Source: Erythrobacter sp. | Lineage (GTDB): Bacteria; Pseudomonadota; Alphaproteobacteria; Sphingomonadales; Sphingomonadaceae | NCBI GenBank assembly: GCA_013822695.1 | Contig: PNKW01000024.1 | Coordinates: 1-39,056, forward strand | Length of the DNA stretch: 39,056 nt | Reading direction: 5' to 3' | Shown here: positions 1 through 8,811 of the stretch, one piece after another | How the letters are laid out: every line of letters begins with the position of its first letter | Numbering within the stretch: the stretch's first letter is position 1 | Position numbers and translations under genes: made by a program | The notes under the pieces: model-generated | The model's database searches: none | What the model saw: the letters and a program-made list of their open reading frames with translations, nothing else | What the model was told of the DNA's origin: nothing

Positions 1-29
1 GCTGCCGGAATTCCAGTTAACTTCTCACC

Positions 30-428
30 ATGCGCACTCACCTGGAATTTCGCTCTACGGAGCTACTTGATGACCATGACAACCCGGATTTGCCGCAAGG
101 CAAGAAGGTTGCAGAACTATTGTGTAACATGTTGCCAAGTGCGGGCTTCGAGGTCGAAGACCTTATCTCGGAAGACTGGGGGTGGTGCGTCAAGTTGCAC
201 CACGATGCGTTCCCGATGTGGATCGGTTGCGGCTTTTACCCGGAATACGAGAACGGCTTGTTGTGTTTCATCGAGCCATCGAAGCCGTATGTTCGAAGAT
301 GGCTGAAGCGGATACCGACGGAGCAGCCTGTCGAGCGACTTGCGACCGCTGTCGAGTCCATACTTCGAGAGACCGAGCGCGTTCATGCCTTGCGCTGGTG
401 GACAGAAGCCGAGGTCGAGCTTGGCTGA
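30..428 (+). CDS. Conserved-looking hypothetical protein, 132 aa
   Basis: I do not recognise the family. An in-frame stop lies 10 bases upstream of the ATG, so the gene is complete at its 5' end. The protein is soluble-looking, acidic at the N terminus and rich in Trp and Cys in the middle (EDWGWCVKLHH, then FPMWIGCGFYPEYENG, then LLCFIEPSKP). It has no signal peptide, membrane segment or nucleotide-binding motif. The aromatic core followed by a charged helix (residues ~95-120) suggests a compact alpha/beta fold. Small standalone proteins of this look are often immunity-like or phage-borne, but that is only an impression. No RBS of note is seen and the next gene starts about 200 bases downstream. 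Confidence 0.6.
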   Translation: MRTHLEFRSTELLDDHDNPDLPQGKKVAELLCNMLPSAGFEVEDLISEDWGWCVKLHHDAFPMWIGCGFYPEYENGLLCFIEPSKPYVRRWLKRIPTEQPVERLATAVESILRETERVHALRWWTEAEVELG

Positions 429-560
429 CCGTCTGCTTCGGGGTCGGTTTGAGAATTTCCGCTCTTGGCGAAAATCTCATCCAAGCTGTCCGGCGCCTTT
501 CGGGCTCGCGGCTGATGGCAACGAACGACTGCAAATGGGTGGATTGCGGCCGTCCCGCCG

Positions 561-585
561 ACCCGGGTTTGACCCAGGGTCCCGC
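561..585. repeat. Copy of a CCCGGG-TGACCC intergenic repeat
   Basis: The stretch contains ACCCGGGTTTGACCCAGGGT followed by CCCGC. The same pattern, CCCGGG + two pyrimidines + TGACCC + RGGG, recurs in both arms of the inverted repeat at 23895-23978. It lies in the gap between the first two genes and is a partial palindrome. This is a small dispersed GC-rich repeat with no coding capacity. Confidence 0.45.
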
Positions 586-634
586 AGCTGATTGTTTCTT
601 CATCAAATCATGCGATTACTGCCGCGTCTAGGCT

Positions 635-1375
635 ATGGGACGGAGAAACGGCGTGGCGCACATATTTCAGGCTGCATGGCTGGCACTCGCTGTGTTGATG
701 CTTCCCGCCTGCACTGCCGCCGACGACGCGGCGCCCGACTACCGCTACCGCCTGACGGTCGAGGTTGAAACGCCTCAGGGGCTGCGCACCGGGTCGAGCG
801 TGATCGAAGTCCGGCAAATCATCGGCCGATCCGGTAGCAGCCCGCTCCGTTCGCAGATTTACCGCCATGCCAAGGGCGAGGCGGTGGCAGTCGATCTGCC
901 GGGCGGCAAAACGCTGTTTGCGCTGCTGCGCTCGGACAACGACGTCGAATGGGCGGCTCAAGTCATGCACCGGATCGCGCCTGAAATTCAGGGCGAGACC
1001 AGCGAAGAGGCTTTCGACAACGTGCTGCTGATCAAGGGCGCAGTTGAGCTGCCGCGCACCTTCCCGCCGGTGGCGTGGATACCCGAGCGGTCGGCCTATC
1101 CAATGCTGGTGACGTTTGGCGATCTCGCCGATCCAACCAGCGTGGCGGAGGTCAATCCCGATGATCTGGCGGCGAGTTTTGGCGAGGGCGTACACCTCAA
1201 GCGGATCACGGTGGAACTGACTGATGATCCAGTGACCAGCGGGATTGAGGAGCGGATGGGGTGGCTGGCAAACCATGTTGGCACCCTTGTGTATCGCCCT
1301 CGCGATGTCCCAATTGGGGAAATGCCGTTAGCGCATCGCGTAAACGGCACTGATTTTGTAGGGAGTGGCCAATGA
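635..1375 (+). CDS. Predicted lipoprotein of unknown function, 246 aa
   Basis: The N terminus has a basic stretch (MGRRN), a hydrophobic segment and a lipobox LPAC (residues 23-26) followed by TAADD, typical of a membrane-anchored lipoprotein. The remainder looks like a beta-rich extracytoplasmic domain: YRYRLTVEVETPQG then SSVIEVRQ. No enzymatic motif is evident. An alternative GTG start at 653 has a better Shine-Dalgarno (GGAGA about 7 bases upstream). It would leave the lipobox intact but remove the RR n-region, so I keep the ATG at 635. The stop overlaps a following ATG (ATGA at 1372-1375), so a second, translationally coupled gene once followed; see the remnant at 1372. Confidence 0.65.
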   Translation: MGRRNGVAHIFQAAWLALAVLMLPACTAADDAAPDYRYRLTVEVETPQGLRTGSSVIEVRQIIGRSGSSPLRSQIYRHAKGEAVAVDLPGGKTLFALLRSDNDVEWAAQVMHRIAPEIQGETSEEAFDNVLLIKGAVELPRTFPPVAWIPERSAYPMLVTFGDLADPTSVAEVNPDDLAASFGEGVHLKRITVELTDDPVTSGIEERMGWLANHVGTLVYRPRDVPIGEMPLAHRVNGTDFVGSGQ

Positions 1376-1446
1376 TAAACCCAGACGTTTTCCTGTCGCT
1401 CCTCGCTCTCGACGCTTACAATCGCGGTCAAAGCGAAGATGTCTGA
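1372..1446 (+). pseudogene. 24-codon stub of a downstream gene (probable remnant)
   Basis: The ATG overlaps the stop of the lipoprotein gene (ATGA). It opens a frame that reads MINPDVFLSLLALDAYNRGQ before a TGA at 1444. The sequence is protein-like and resembles the N terminus of a longer protein (alternating hydrophobics, then AYNRG). In the +1 frame the reading resumes as DVGNGVVSRLAAFGPVT from 1445 to another stop near 1497. The simplest reading is a frameshifted and 3'-truncated gene. A genuine 24-aa micropeptide coupled to the lipoprotein is the alternative. No family is assigned with confidence. Confidence 0.4.
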
Positions 1447-1741
1447 TGTCGGCAATGGGGTCGTTTCCAGATTGGCAGCTTTCGGTCCCGTAACGTGAGA
1501 AGCCGCCGCCAGCCCGCACGCGCCGCTTTCCTACTCGCCTCGCCTGTGACAGTCTTCCATTTGGTTCTTTCCCATCGTGATGCGCGCGGCCCGAGGGTCG
1601 CAAACGGCAAAAAGGCAGGCCGTTCCCCTGTCCGTCCGCTTGGTGCGAAGCGGGCCAACGGATTGAACATATTCGTCGAAACCTCACCCCGCAAAGCGGA
1701 CACGGTGTCCGCCTTGTCCGCTTTGCAGAGCTGGTGCGCGC
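1447..1741. other. Non-coding gap with decayed sequence
   Basis: About 295 bases separate the gene remnant from the 3' end of the DUF305 gene. The region has many in-frame stops and no coding signal that I trust. Apart from the hairpin at 1691-1726 I see no repeat, RNA gene or promoter. Confidence 0.4.
1691..1726 (-). terminator. Perfect 12-bp inverted repeat after the DUF305 gene
   Basis: GCAAAGCGGACA (1691-1702) and its exact reverse complement TGTCCGCTTTGC (1715-1726) flank a 12-base loop, 15 bases downstream of the minus-strand stop at 1742. The position fits a transcription terminator. There is no clear T-run on the minus strand, so termination strength is uncertain. Confidence 0.5.
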
Positions 1742-4063
1742 CTACTTCAGCTTGCGGCTCGCCTCCGCCGCCTCGATCACGCCCTTGTCCCACATGACAC
1801 GGGTCTGGGTCTGGGGGTTGAAGCGGTTGTCCTCGAACCTGGCGGCCCTGGCGGCGGCGATCTCCGCTTCGGTCATTGCGTCGCCCGCCTTCAATGCGAA
1901 AACGTCGATCCCGCGGGTGATCTCGGTGCCGTAGATGTGGCCCTTGTACCAGTAGACCGACCAGTAGCCGCCCAGCACCATCTGCTTGGCGTCGATCGGC
2001 CCGCGGTCGAAATAGGCGATTTCCTTGGGGTTGGCGCTGTCGGTGAAGTCCATCACCGAAAGGCCGCCCTGATACCAGGCCTGCGCGAACAGATCGCGGC
2101 CCGGCACGGGGATGATCGAGCCGTTGTGCGCGACGCAGTTTTCCATCTCGGACTGGGGGGCCGGCATCTTGTAGTGCGCGCGGAACTTCAGCTTGCCATC
2201 GACGATATCGTAGATCGCGTTGGCGCCCCAGGTCTTGGGGTCACTCGCCTTGCAGCGCGGCCGCCCGCCGCCGCCCCATTCGTCGGTGAAGATCACCTTG
2301 GTGCCGTCATTGTTGAAGGTGGCCGAGTGCCAATAGGCAAAGCCGGTGTCGGTGACGACGTCGAGGCGCTTGGGATTGAGCGGATCGGCGATGTCGAAGA
2401 TGATGCCGTTGCCCGAGCACGCGCCCGCAGCGATCTTCAGCGCGGGGAAGACAGTGATGTCGTGGCACTGATCGGTGCGCGCGGTGGTCTGGGTGTCGTC
2501 CCCGTGATCGCCGCCCTTCCACAGCCCGGCGATCTCGCCCGTGGTCTCGTCAGCGAAGACACGCGGGGACTTGACGATGCGCGCCTTGGAGGGGTCCGCC
2601 ACGGGGATCTCGATCACGTCGATCGAGAACAGCGCGGTGCGGGTGTCGCCCGGCGTGCTGCCGATGCAGCCGGCCAGTTCCTTCTCGTCGCGGATGCCGG
2701 CGGTGCCCGAGTTGTAGACGATCACGCGCTTGTCGTCGGCGCTGACGATCGAGTGCGTGTGGCTCCCCCGGCAGGTCTGCACCGCGCCGACCTGACGCGG
2801 GGCGGCAAGGTCGGAGATGTCGAAGATGCGCAGGCCGCGGAAGCGCTCGTCATTGATCTTGCCCGGCGCGCCTTCGAGCCCGCAATCGAGCCGGCCTCTC
2901 GTTTGTTCGACGCTCATGACGAGGAGGTTGCCGACCACCGAGACATCGCCCTGCCCGCCGGGGCAGACGACCGAGCTCTTGAGCGCGGGCACGCCGTCCG
3001 CGCCCAGCTGGTAGATGTTGAACCCGTGGTAGGAGCCCGCCACCATGACATCGCCGAAGAAGGCCATGTCGGTGTTGGCGAAATCGAGCAGCGGGGAGCG
3101 TTCGGCGAATTCGGTGAGGTCTTCCTCTTCGCGCGGGGGTGTGGCGGCTGCGGTGTCGGCTGCGGGAGCAGGCGCTGCGGGGGGCGCGGCCGCCGTATCT
3201 GCCGCGATGTCCGCCGCGATGGACGCGGCGGCTTCGGAAGGGGGGATGATCTTGCTGTCCTTCTTCTTGTCCTTCTTGGGCGGCACCACGGGGCGCAGGT
3301 CGGCCGGGTTTTCAGGGTTGAAGAAACCCGCCGGCTTGGCCAGCGTCGCGATCTTCGTGAGGCCCATGATCGCCTCGCCCGCATTGTCGAAGCCCGCCGC
3401 CAGCCCGACACGCGGATCGGCGGACAAGGTGGCGAGCAGCTTGTCCATCTTGCCGATTTCGGCCTTCTGCTCGCTTTCGACGTCACCCACGAACTGGAAC
3501 AGCACCGGATCGGCGGCGGTGCCGTCCTCGTCGAGCAGCACCTCGACCATGTCGAGCGCGCCTTCGTGATGGGCGATCATCAGGGTCAGGAACTGCTTGT
3601 CGAAATCGGTGCCCTTGGCCGCGCCCAGCGCCGTCAGCGCCTCGGGGGAGGCCATGCCTTTCATCGTGTGATGCGCGTGATCCTTCATCATCGCGTCGGT
3701 GAGCGGCTCGCCGCGCTCCTTGAGCCAGGTCTGCATGAAGGTGATCTCATCGGCCTGGCTCGATTCGATCCGCCCGGCGATGGTCTTGAGCTCTTCGGTG
3801 TTGGTTCGGTCCTTGACCAGCTTGGCCATTTCGACCGCCTGCTGGTGGTGGACGATCATGTTCTGCATGAAGACCACATCCGCCGGGGTGTAGCTTGCCC
3901 GCGCAAGCTTGGTCGCCTCTTCTGCCGAGAGTGTCTTCGAGGCCTGCCCGGGCGCGCCGGGCTTCACGATCGGCACGCTCTGCCCATAGGCAAGGCCCGA
4001 GGCGGAGAGCAGCAGGGCGGCAAGGCCGGCGCGCGCGGCGCGGCGGGAGGCGGTGTCGGTCAT
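1742..4063 (-). CDS. Secreted DUF305 (CopM-like) and beta-propeller fusion protein, 773 aa
   Basis: Seen: a signal peptide (residues ~1-27, ending AYGQS). Then come two DUF305 histidine motifs, MIVHHQQA (69-76) and MIAHHEGA (162-169), with extra Met/His clusters such as DHAHHTMKGM. A Lys/Ala/Pro-rich linker (~250-315) follows, then a long C-terminal region of beta-propeller type with repeats like GLRIFDISDLAAPRQVG, GIIFDIADPLNPKRLDVV and GLSVMDFTDSANPKEIAYF (LVIVD style). Known: DUF305 proteins of the CopM type are periplasmic or secreted and bind copper or silver through Met/His. LVIVD propellers occur in surface and secreted proteins. Inferred: an extracytoplasmic metal-binding sensor, chaperone or adhesin. 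A Shine-Dalgarno (AAGGGGA) precedes the ATG. The gene is divergent from the beta-lactamase-like gene. Confidence 0.85.
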   Translation of the reverse strand: MTDTASRRAARAGLAALLLSASGLAYGQSVPIVKPGAPGQASKTLSAEEATKLARASYTPADVVFMQNMIVHHQQAVEMAKLVKDRTNTEELKTIAGRIESSQADEITFMQTWLKERGEPLTDAMMKDHAHHTMKGMASPEALTALGAAKGTDFDKQFLTLMIAHHEGALDMVEVLLDEDGTAADPVLFQFVGDVESEQKAEIGKMDKLLATLSADPRVGLAAGFDNAGEAIMGLTKIATLAKPAGFFNPENPADLRPVVPPKKDKKKDSKIIPPSEAAASIAADIAADTAAAPPAAPAPAADTAAATPPREEEDLTEFAERSPLLDFANTDMAFFGDVMVAGSYHGFNIYQLGADGVPALKSSVVCPGGQGDVSVVGNLLVMSVEQTRGRLDCGLEGAPGKINDERFRGLRIFDISDLAAPRQVGAVQTCRGSHTHSIVSADDKRVIVYNSGTAGIRDEKELAGCIGSTPGDTRTALFSIDVIEIPVADPSKARIVKSPRVFADETTGEIAGLWKGGDHGDDTQTTARTDQCHDITVFPALKIAAGACSGNGIIFDIADPLNPKRLDVVTDTGFAYWHSATFNNDGTKVIFTDEWGGGGRPRCKASDPKTWGANAIYDIVDGKLKFRAHYKMPAPQSEMENCVAHNGSIIPVPGRDLFAQAWYQGGLSVMDFTDSANPKEIAYFDRGPIDAKQMVLGGYWSVYWYKGHIYGTEITRGIDVFALKAGDAMTEAEIAAARAARFEDNRFNPQTQTRVMWDKGVIEAAEASRKLK

Positions 4064-4337
4064 TGTGAAACGTCCCCTTGGATCTGATTGACGTGCAGAC
4101 TGCCGCGCTCGCCCGTGCAGTCAAGTCCGCCCAACGCCCCGCAAGACCCCAATCGACGAACCAGCGATGTGCGCCTGCCAAGGGCTTGGGCGCTTGTCGC
4201 CGCTCGGCAAGCGGCCCCCATCGCGCGGGGCGCACCGTTCGCCGCACGCGCCAGAGCGAAGGCTTGCCGCGGCGAATCGCGCATGGCTAAGTGCAGCGTT
4301 AAGCCCCCCTAAACCCTGTCGGAGTAGCCTGAACCGC

Positions 4338-5372
4338 ATGGCACGCCCCCGTTTCCTCGCCGCTGTTGCCGGCCTTCTGGCCTCCTTCGCGGCGCTTGCC
4401 AGCCCGGCTGCGGCCAACAGCCAGGACGAGCTTCAGGCAACCTTCGACAGCACCTTCGGCACCGAGGCACGCAATCCGCAGAGCTTCGATGCGGTCTACG
4501 CCTCGACCTTCGAGCAGCGCATTGCCGAGCTTGCCAACCCGGCGCTGGGCCGCATCGGCGTGGCCGCGGTCGACCTTGCCACGGGCGAGCAGGTGATGGT
4601 GCTCGGCGACCAGCTGTTCCCGATGGCCTCGACCAGCAAGGTCGCGGTTGCGGCGACCTATCTCGAGATGGTCGAACAGGGGCGCTTCACGCTCACCAGC
4701 GAATTCCCGCTCCTGCTGCCGGTGCGCTCGGCCAAGTTCTCCTCGGCCAGGGCGCCGGTGCGCGCCGGGCAGTACATGGCGGCGATCGACCTGATCGAAA
4801 TCATGATCACCCGCTCGTCCAACCCGGCGACCGACGCGTTGCTGGCGGCCGTCGGTGGGCCGCAGGCGGTCAATGCCTTCATGGCGCGGAAGGGCATCGC
4901 CCCCTTCTCGATCAACCGCGACATCGCCACGCTGGTGCGCGATGACGGCGAGTACAATCCCGCGACCCACATCGACAGCCGCGATGCCGCCACGCCGCGC
5001 GCGATGGTGCGTCTGCTGGCCGGGCTCTATCGCGGTGAATATCTTTCGGAACAGAGCCGTCAGGTGATCCTCGGCGCGATGAGCCGCACCGTCACCGGCA
5101 AGCGCCGCATCCCCGCCAACATTCCGCTGGAAGCGCGGGTGAGCCACAAGACCGGCTCGCTCAGCAACACCTCGAGCGATATTGGCATCATCGAATGCCC
5201 CGATGGCCGGGTGATCGCGGTGGCGATCTATGTCACCGGGCAGGGCGGCAAGCTCGCCCGCGAGGAGCGCATCGCCGCGATCGCCCGCGCGCTCTATGAT
5301 GGCTTTGCGGTGAAGGCGCAGCAGAACCCCACCCGCAACTGGGCGAGCGCGCCCTACGCCACCGGCGGCTGA
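4338..5372 (+). CDS. Class A beta-lactamase-like serine hydrolase, 344 aa
   Basis: I use the ATG at 4338 because it gives a clean signal peptide (residues 1-26, ending SPAAA) and has GGAG upstream. The frame is open further 5', but without a signal peptide. Motifs: S-x-x-K as STSK (98-101), the SDN position as SSN (160-162), and KTG (271-273). The Omega-loop region reads RDDGEYNPATHIDSRDAATP (201-220). Aligned on the conserved DxRDxxTP, the place of the class A Glu166 is taken by Asp, with a Glu two residues later. The family normally hydrolyses beta-lactams in the periplasm. With SSN and an altered Omega loop, this copy could be a weak beta-lactamase or another serine hydrolase. It stands alone, divergent from the DUF305 gene. 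Confidence 0.82.
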   Translation: MARPRFLAAVAGLLASFAALASPAAANSQDELQATFDSTFGTEARNPQSFDAVYASTFEQRIAELANPALGRIGVAAVDLATGEQVMVLGDQLFPMASTSKVAVAATYLEMVEQGRFTLTSEFPLLLPVRSAKFSSARAPVRAGQYMAAIDLIEIMITRSSNPATDALLAAVGGPQAVNAFMARKGIAPFSINRDIATLVRDDGEYNPATHIDSRDAATPRAMVRLLAGLYRGEYLSEQSRQVILGAMSRTVTGKRRIPANIPLEARVSHKTGSLSNTSSDIGIIECPDGRVIAVAIYVTGQGGKLAREERIAAIARALYDGFAVKAQQNPTRNWASAPYATGG

Positions 5373-5395
5373 GGCTTCCCCTCACCGCTGGACAG

Positions 5396-5427
5396 CAAAA
5401 AGGGCGGCGCCTTTCGGCAGCCGCCCT
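5396..5427 (-). terminator. Rho-independent terminator of the acidic lipoprotein gene
   Basis: AGGGCGGC (5401-5408) pairs with GCCGCCCT (5420-5427). On the minus strand the stem is followed directly by TTTTT (the A-run at 5396-5400). It lies about 30 bases beyond the minus-strand stop at 5458. It may also stop plus-strand transcription from the beta-lactamase-like gene, though it lacks a T-run in that direction. Confidence 0.8.
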
Positions 5428-5457
5428 TCGCTTGTTGGTTGCCCCTTTTGACGACGC

Positions 5458-5745
5458 TTACTCGGCGCCGGCTTCCTCGGCCTGATCGACCACACTCAGC
5501 GCGTCGTCGCCCACTTCTTCGGTGGTTTTGACGGCGTCGTCAGCAGCTTCGGCGGCGGCTTCCTTGACCTCGTCGGTGGTTTCGACGGCCGCGCTCTTGA
5601 TCGCTTCGCCTTCATCGGCGCTGGCTTCGGCGTCGGCGCTCATCGCCTCGACTGTCTCTTCGGCCTCGGTTTCGGTGTTGCTGCCGCAAGCCGAAAGGCC
5701 GAGCGCGGCGGTGGCGATGGCGGCGGCGAGGATGATCTTGCGCAT
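5458..5745 (-). CDS. Small acidic lipoprotein, 95 aa
   Basis: The start at 5745 gives a lipoprotein signal (MRKIILAAAIATAALGLSAC, lipobox LSAC with Cys20) and has AAAGGA about 10 bases upstream. The longer open frame upstream encodes an unlikely peptide. After the Cys, the mature chain is almost entirely Glu, Asp, Ala, Thr and Val (for example KEAAAEAADDAVKTTEEVGD), low-complexity and predicted helical or disordered. No enzyme motif is present. Similar small acidic lipoproteins are common in sphingomonads with no known role; an envelope spacer or ion-binding function would be a guess. A strong terminator follows, so it is a single-gene transcript. It is divergent from polA. Confidence 0.75.
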   Translation of the reverse strand: MRKIILAAAIATAALGLSACGSNTETEAEETVEAMSADAEASADEGEAIKSAAVETTDEVKEAAAEAADDAVKTTEEVGDDALSVVDQAEEAGAE

Positions 5746-5954
5746 GGCGTGTGGTCCTTTGTCCTGCGAATGGCACGCGCCCCCTCCTGAGACGCGCCGA
5801 CCGGTGTTCTGATGATCCGGTTTAAGGGTGAATTTAGGGCGCGCGGGGGCAGCGCACAAGCCACATTCGCCGCAATCCCGCCACAATTGCCCGCGCGTTT
5901 CACCACAAGCCCAACCCCCTACCCGCGCAGCGCTGCGCCTGCTAGCAGACTGCC

Positions 5955-8795
5955 ATGGCCGAAAAGCAGCATCTCTATCTCGTCGACGGGTCGTCCTACA
6001 TCTTCCGGGCCTATCACCGCCTGCCCCCGCTGACGAACCCGGAAGGGACGCCGGTGGGCGCGGTCTATGGCTACACCACGATGCTGTGGAAGCTCGCCGC
6101 CGATCTCGACGCGGCTGACGGGCCGACCCACCTTGCGGTGATCCTCGATGCCAGCGGGGTATCCTTCCGCAACGATCTCTACGCGCTTTACAAGGCCAAC
6201 CGCCCCGAGCCGCCCGAGGATCTGAAGCCCCAGTTCCCGCTGATCCGCGACGCCACCCGCGCCTTCAGCCTGCCCTGCATCGAAGTCGAGGGGCTGGAGG
6301 CCGACGACCTTATCGCCACCTATGCCCGCCGCGCGCAGGAGCGGGGGTGGGACGTCACCATCGTGAGTTCCGACAAGGACCTGATGCAGCTGATCGGCGA
6401 GGTCGACGGCGCGAAGATCGACATGCTCGACACGATGAAGAACCAGCGCATCTGGCTGGAGGAGGTCGAGGAGAAGTTCGGCGTCGGCCCCGAGCTGGTG
6501 GGCGACGTGCTCGCGCTGATGGGCGATGCAGTGGACAATGTGCCGGGGATTTACGGCATCGGGCCCAAGACCGCCTCGAAGCTGATCGCCGAACACGGCT
6601 CGCTGACGGCGGCGCTCGATGCGGCGGAGGGGATGAAGCCCTCGAAGCTGCGCGACCGGCTGATTGAAGGGCGCGGCGATGCGGAACTCAGCAAGGTGCT
6701 GGTGACCTTGAAGGAGGATTGCGATCTTCCCCAGCCGCTCGAGGAAATGGTGCTCGGCCCCGTCCCGCCCGAACCGCTCGCCGCCTTCCTCCAGTTCCAC
6801 GGCTTCACGTCGTTGCTGCGGCGGCTGGATGCGGGCTCGGGGAGCCCCTCGCGCACGACCGACCTCAACCCGCCCAAGCCTTCCACCGCGAGCGCCGCGG
6901 CCCCGACGCCGGGTGAGGGCAACCGTCAGCCGCTCCCCGAAATGCCGCCGGTCGATCACGCCGCCTACGAGACGGTGCAGACCCTCGAGCGCCTCGAAGC
7001 ATGGGTCACCCGCGCCCGCGCTGCGCAGGTCGTGGCGGTCGATACCGAGACCTCCTCGCTCGACGCGATCCGCGCCGATCTGGTCGGGGTGAGCCTCGCA
7101 TTGGGGCCGAACGATGCCTGCTATATTCCGCTCGGCCACGGCGGGACGGACATGTTCGCCCAGAAGCCGGAGCAGGTGCCCATGGCGCAGGCCATCGCCC
7201 TGCTGAAGCCGCTGCTTGAGGACGAGGCGGTTCTGAAGATCTTCCAGAACGGCAAGTATGACCTCAACGTGCTGGCGCGGCAGGGCATCGCGGTCAGCCC
7301 GATCGACGACACCATGGTGATCAGCTTCGATCTCGACGCGGGCCGCGGCGAGGATGGAATGGGCGGCGGTCACGGGATGGACGAACTGAGCCAGCGCCAC
7401 CTCGGCCACACCCCGATCCCGTTCAAGGAGCTGTGCGGCACCGGAAAGAAGGCGATCAGCTTCGCCGAAGTGCCGCTCGACCGCGCCACCGCCTATGCCG
7501 CCGAGGATGCCGATATCACCTGGCGGCTCCATGCGCACCTCAAGCCGCGCCTCGCCATCGAGGGCGGGAGCAAGGTCTACGAACGCGTCGACCGCCCGCT
7601 GATCGCGGTGGTCGCGAGGATGGAGCGCGAAGGCATCCGGGTTGACCGCGCGCGGCTGGCGAAGCTGTCGGAGGAATTCTCGCACGAGATCGCCCGGCTG
7701 GAAGGCGAGATCCACGCGGTCGCCGGACAGGAATTCACCGTCGGTAGCCCCAAGCAGCTCGGAGAAATCCTGTTCGACAAGCTGGGCTACAAGGGCGGGA
7801 AAAAGGGCAAGACGGGCCAGTATTCGACCGATGTCTCGGTGCTGGAAAAGCTCGCCGCCGAGGGCGCGCCGATTGCGCGGCTGGTGCTCGAATGGCGGCA
7901 GCTTGCCAAATTGAAGTCGACCTATACCGATGCGCTGCAGGCGGCGATCAACCCCGATACCGGGCGGGTGCACACCAGCTATTCACTGGTGGGCGCGCAG
8001 ACCGGGCGATTGAGTTCGACCGATCCGAACTTGCAGAACATCCCGATCCGCACCGCCATCGGCCGGCAGATCCGCGAGGCCTTCGTGCCCGAGCCGGGCA
8101 ATGTGCTGCTCGCGGCGGACTATTCGCAGATCGAACTGCGATTGGCCGCGCACATGGCCGATGTCGCCAGCCTCAAGGAGGCGTTTGCGCAAGGCGAGGA
8201 CATCCACGCCCGCACCGCGCGCGAAATGTTCGGCGAAGTTACCCGCGACACCCGCGCGCGGGCAAAAACCATAAATTTCGCAATATTTTACGGGATTTCG
8301 CGCTGGGGGCTGGCGGGGCGCTTGGAGGTCTCCGCCGAAGAGGCGCAGGGCATGATCGACACCTATTTCCAGCGCTTCCCCGGCATCCAGCGCTACATCC
8401 ACGAAACGCTCGAGAGCGTGCGGGCGCGCGGCTATTCGGAGACTTTGTTCGGCCGCAAGACGTGGTTCCCGCGGATCAATTCCAAGAACCAGGCCGAGCG
8501 GCAAGGCTCCGAGCGCGCGGCGATCAACGCGCCGATCCAGGGCACCAGCGCCGACATCATCAAGCGCGCCATGGCGCGGATGCTCCCTGCGCTGGCTGAC
8601 GCCGGACTGCACGATGTGCGGATGCTGCTGCAGGTGCACGACGAGTTGGTGTTCGAACTGCCCGAAGCCCGCGTCGAGGCGGCGACCCCGATCATCCGGC
8701 AGGTGATGGCCGAGGCGGCCTTGCCTGCGGTGGCACTGACGGTGCCGCTCGGGGTCGAGATCGGCACCGGATTGAGCTGGGACGCGGCGCACTAA
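5955..8795 (+). CDS. polA: DNA polymerase I, 946 aa
   Basis: Full-length Pol I, close to the 928 aa of E. coli. The N-terminal 5'-3' exonuclease (flap nuclease) domain covers residues 1 to ~290 and opens with VDGSSYIFRAYH. A proofreading exonuclease domain follows, with the DxE motif intact (VAVDTETSSLDA, Asp363/Glu365). The polymerase domain has motif A DYSQIELR (Asp722), the O-helix region RARAKTINFAIFYGIS, and motif C QVHDE (Asp896). All three activities therefore look intact. It fills gaps in repair and removes RNA primers. The gene converges on the VCP-like ATPase gene, with only 67 bases between the stops. Confidence 0.98.
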   Translation: MAEKQHLYLVDGSSYIFRAYHRLPPLTNPEGTPVGAVYGYTTMLWKLAADLDAADGPTHLAVILDASGVSFRNDLYALYKANRPEPPEDLKPQFPLIRDATRAFSLPCIEVEGLEADDLIATYARRAQERGWDVTIVSSDKDLMQLIGEVDGAKIDMLDTMKNQRIWLEEVEEKFGVGPELVGDVLALMGDAVDNVPGIYGIGPKTASKLIAEHGSLTAALDAAEGMKPSKLRDRLIEGRGDAELSKVLVTLKEDCDLPQPLEEMVLGPVPPEPLAAFLQFHGFTSLLRRLDAGSGSPSRTTDLNPPKPSTASAAAPTPGEGNRQPLPEMPPVDHAAYETVQTLERLEAWVTRARAAQVVAVDTETSSLDAIRADLVGVSLALGPNDACYIPLGHGGTDMFAQKPEQVPMAQAIALLKPLLEDEAVLKIFQNGKYDLNVLARQGIAVSPIDDTMVISFDLDAGRGEDGMGGGHGMDELSQRHLGHTPIPFKELCGTGKKAISFAEVPLDRATAYAAEDADITWRLHAHLKPRLAIEGGSKVYERVDRPLIAVVARMEREGIRVDRARLAKLSEEFSHEIARLEGEIHAVAGQEFTVGSPKQLGEILFDKLGYKGGKKGKTGQYSTDVSVLEKLAAEGAPIARLVLEWRQLAKLKSTYTDALQAAINPDTGRVHTSYSLVGAQTGRLSSTDPNLQNIPIRTAIGRQIREAFVPEPGNVLLAADYSQIELRLAAHMADVASLKEAFAQGEDIHARTAREMFGEVTRDTRARAKTINFAIFYGISRWGLAGRLEVSAEEAQGMIDTYFQRFPGIQRYIHETLESVRARGYSETLFGRKTWFPRINSKNQAERQGSERAAINAPIQGTSADIIKRAMARMLPALADAGLHDVRMLLQVHDELVFELPEARVEAATPIIRQVMAEAALPAVALTVPLGVEIGTGLSWDAAH

Positions 8796-8811
8796 TCTGC
8801 GCCCCGCTCAA

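Noticed and set aside
1937..4087. 716-codon plus-strand open frame opposite the DUF305 gene
   Set aside because: It is a shadow frame of a high-GC gene: rich in Arg, Gly, His and Asp, with no domain, while the minus strand encodes clear motifs.
5919..7973. 684-codon minus-strand open frame opposite polA
   Set aside because: Antisense shadow of the polymerase gene with no recognisable domain.
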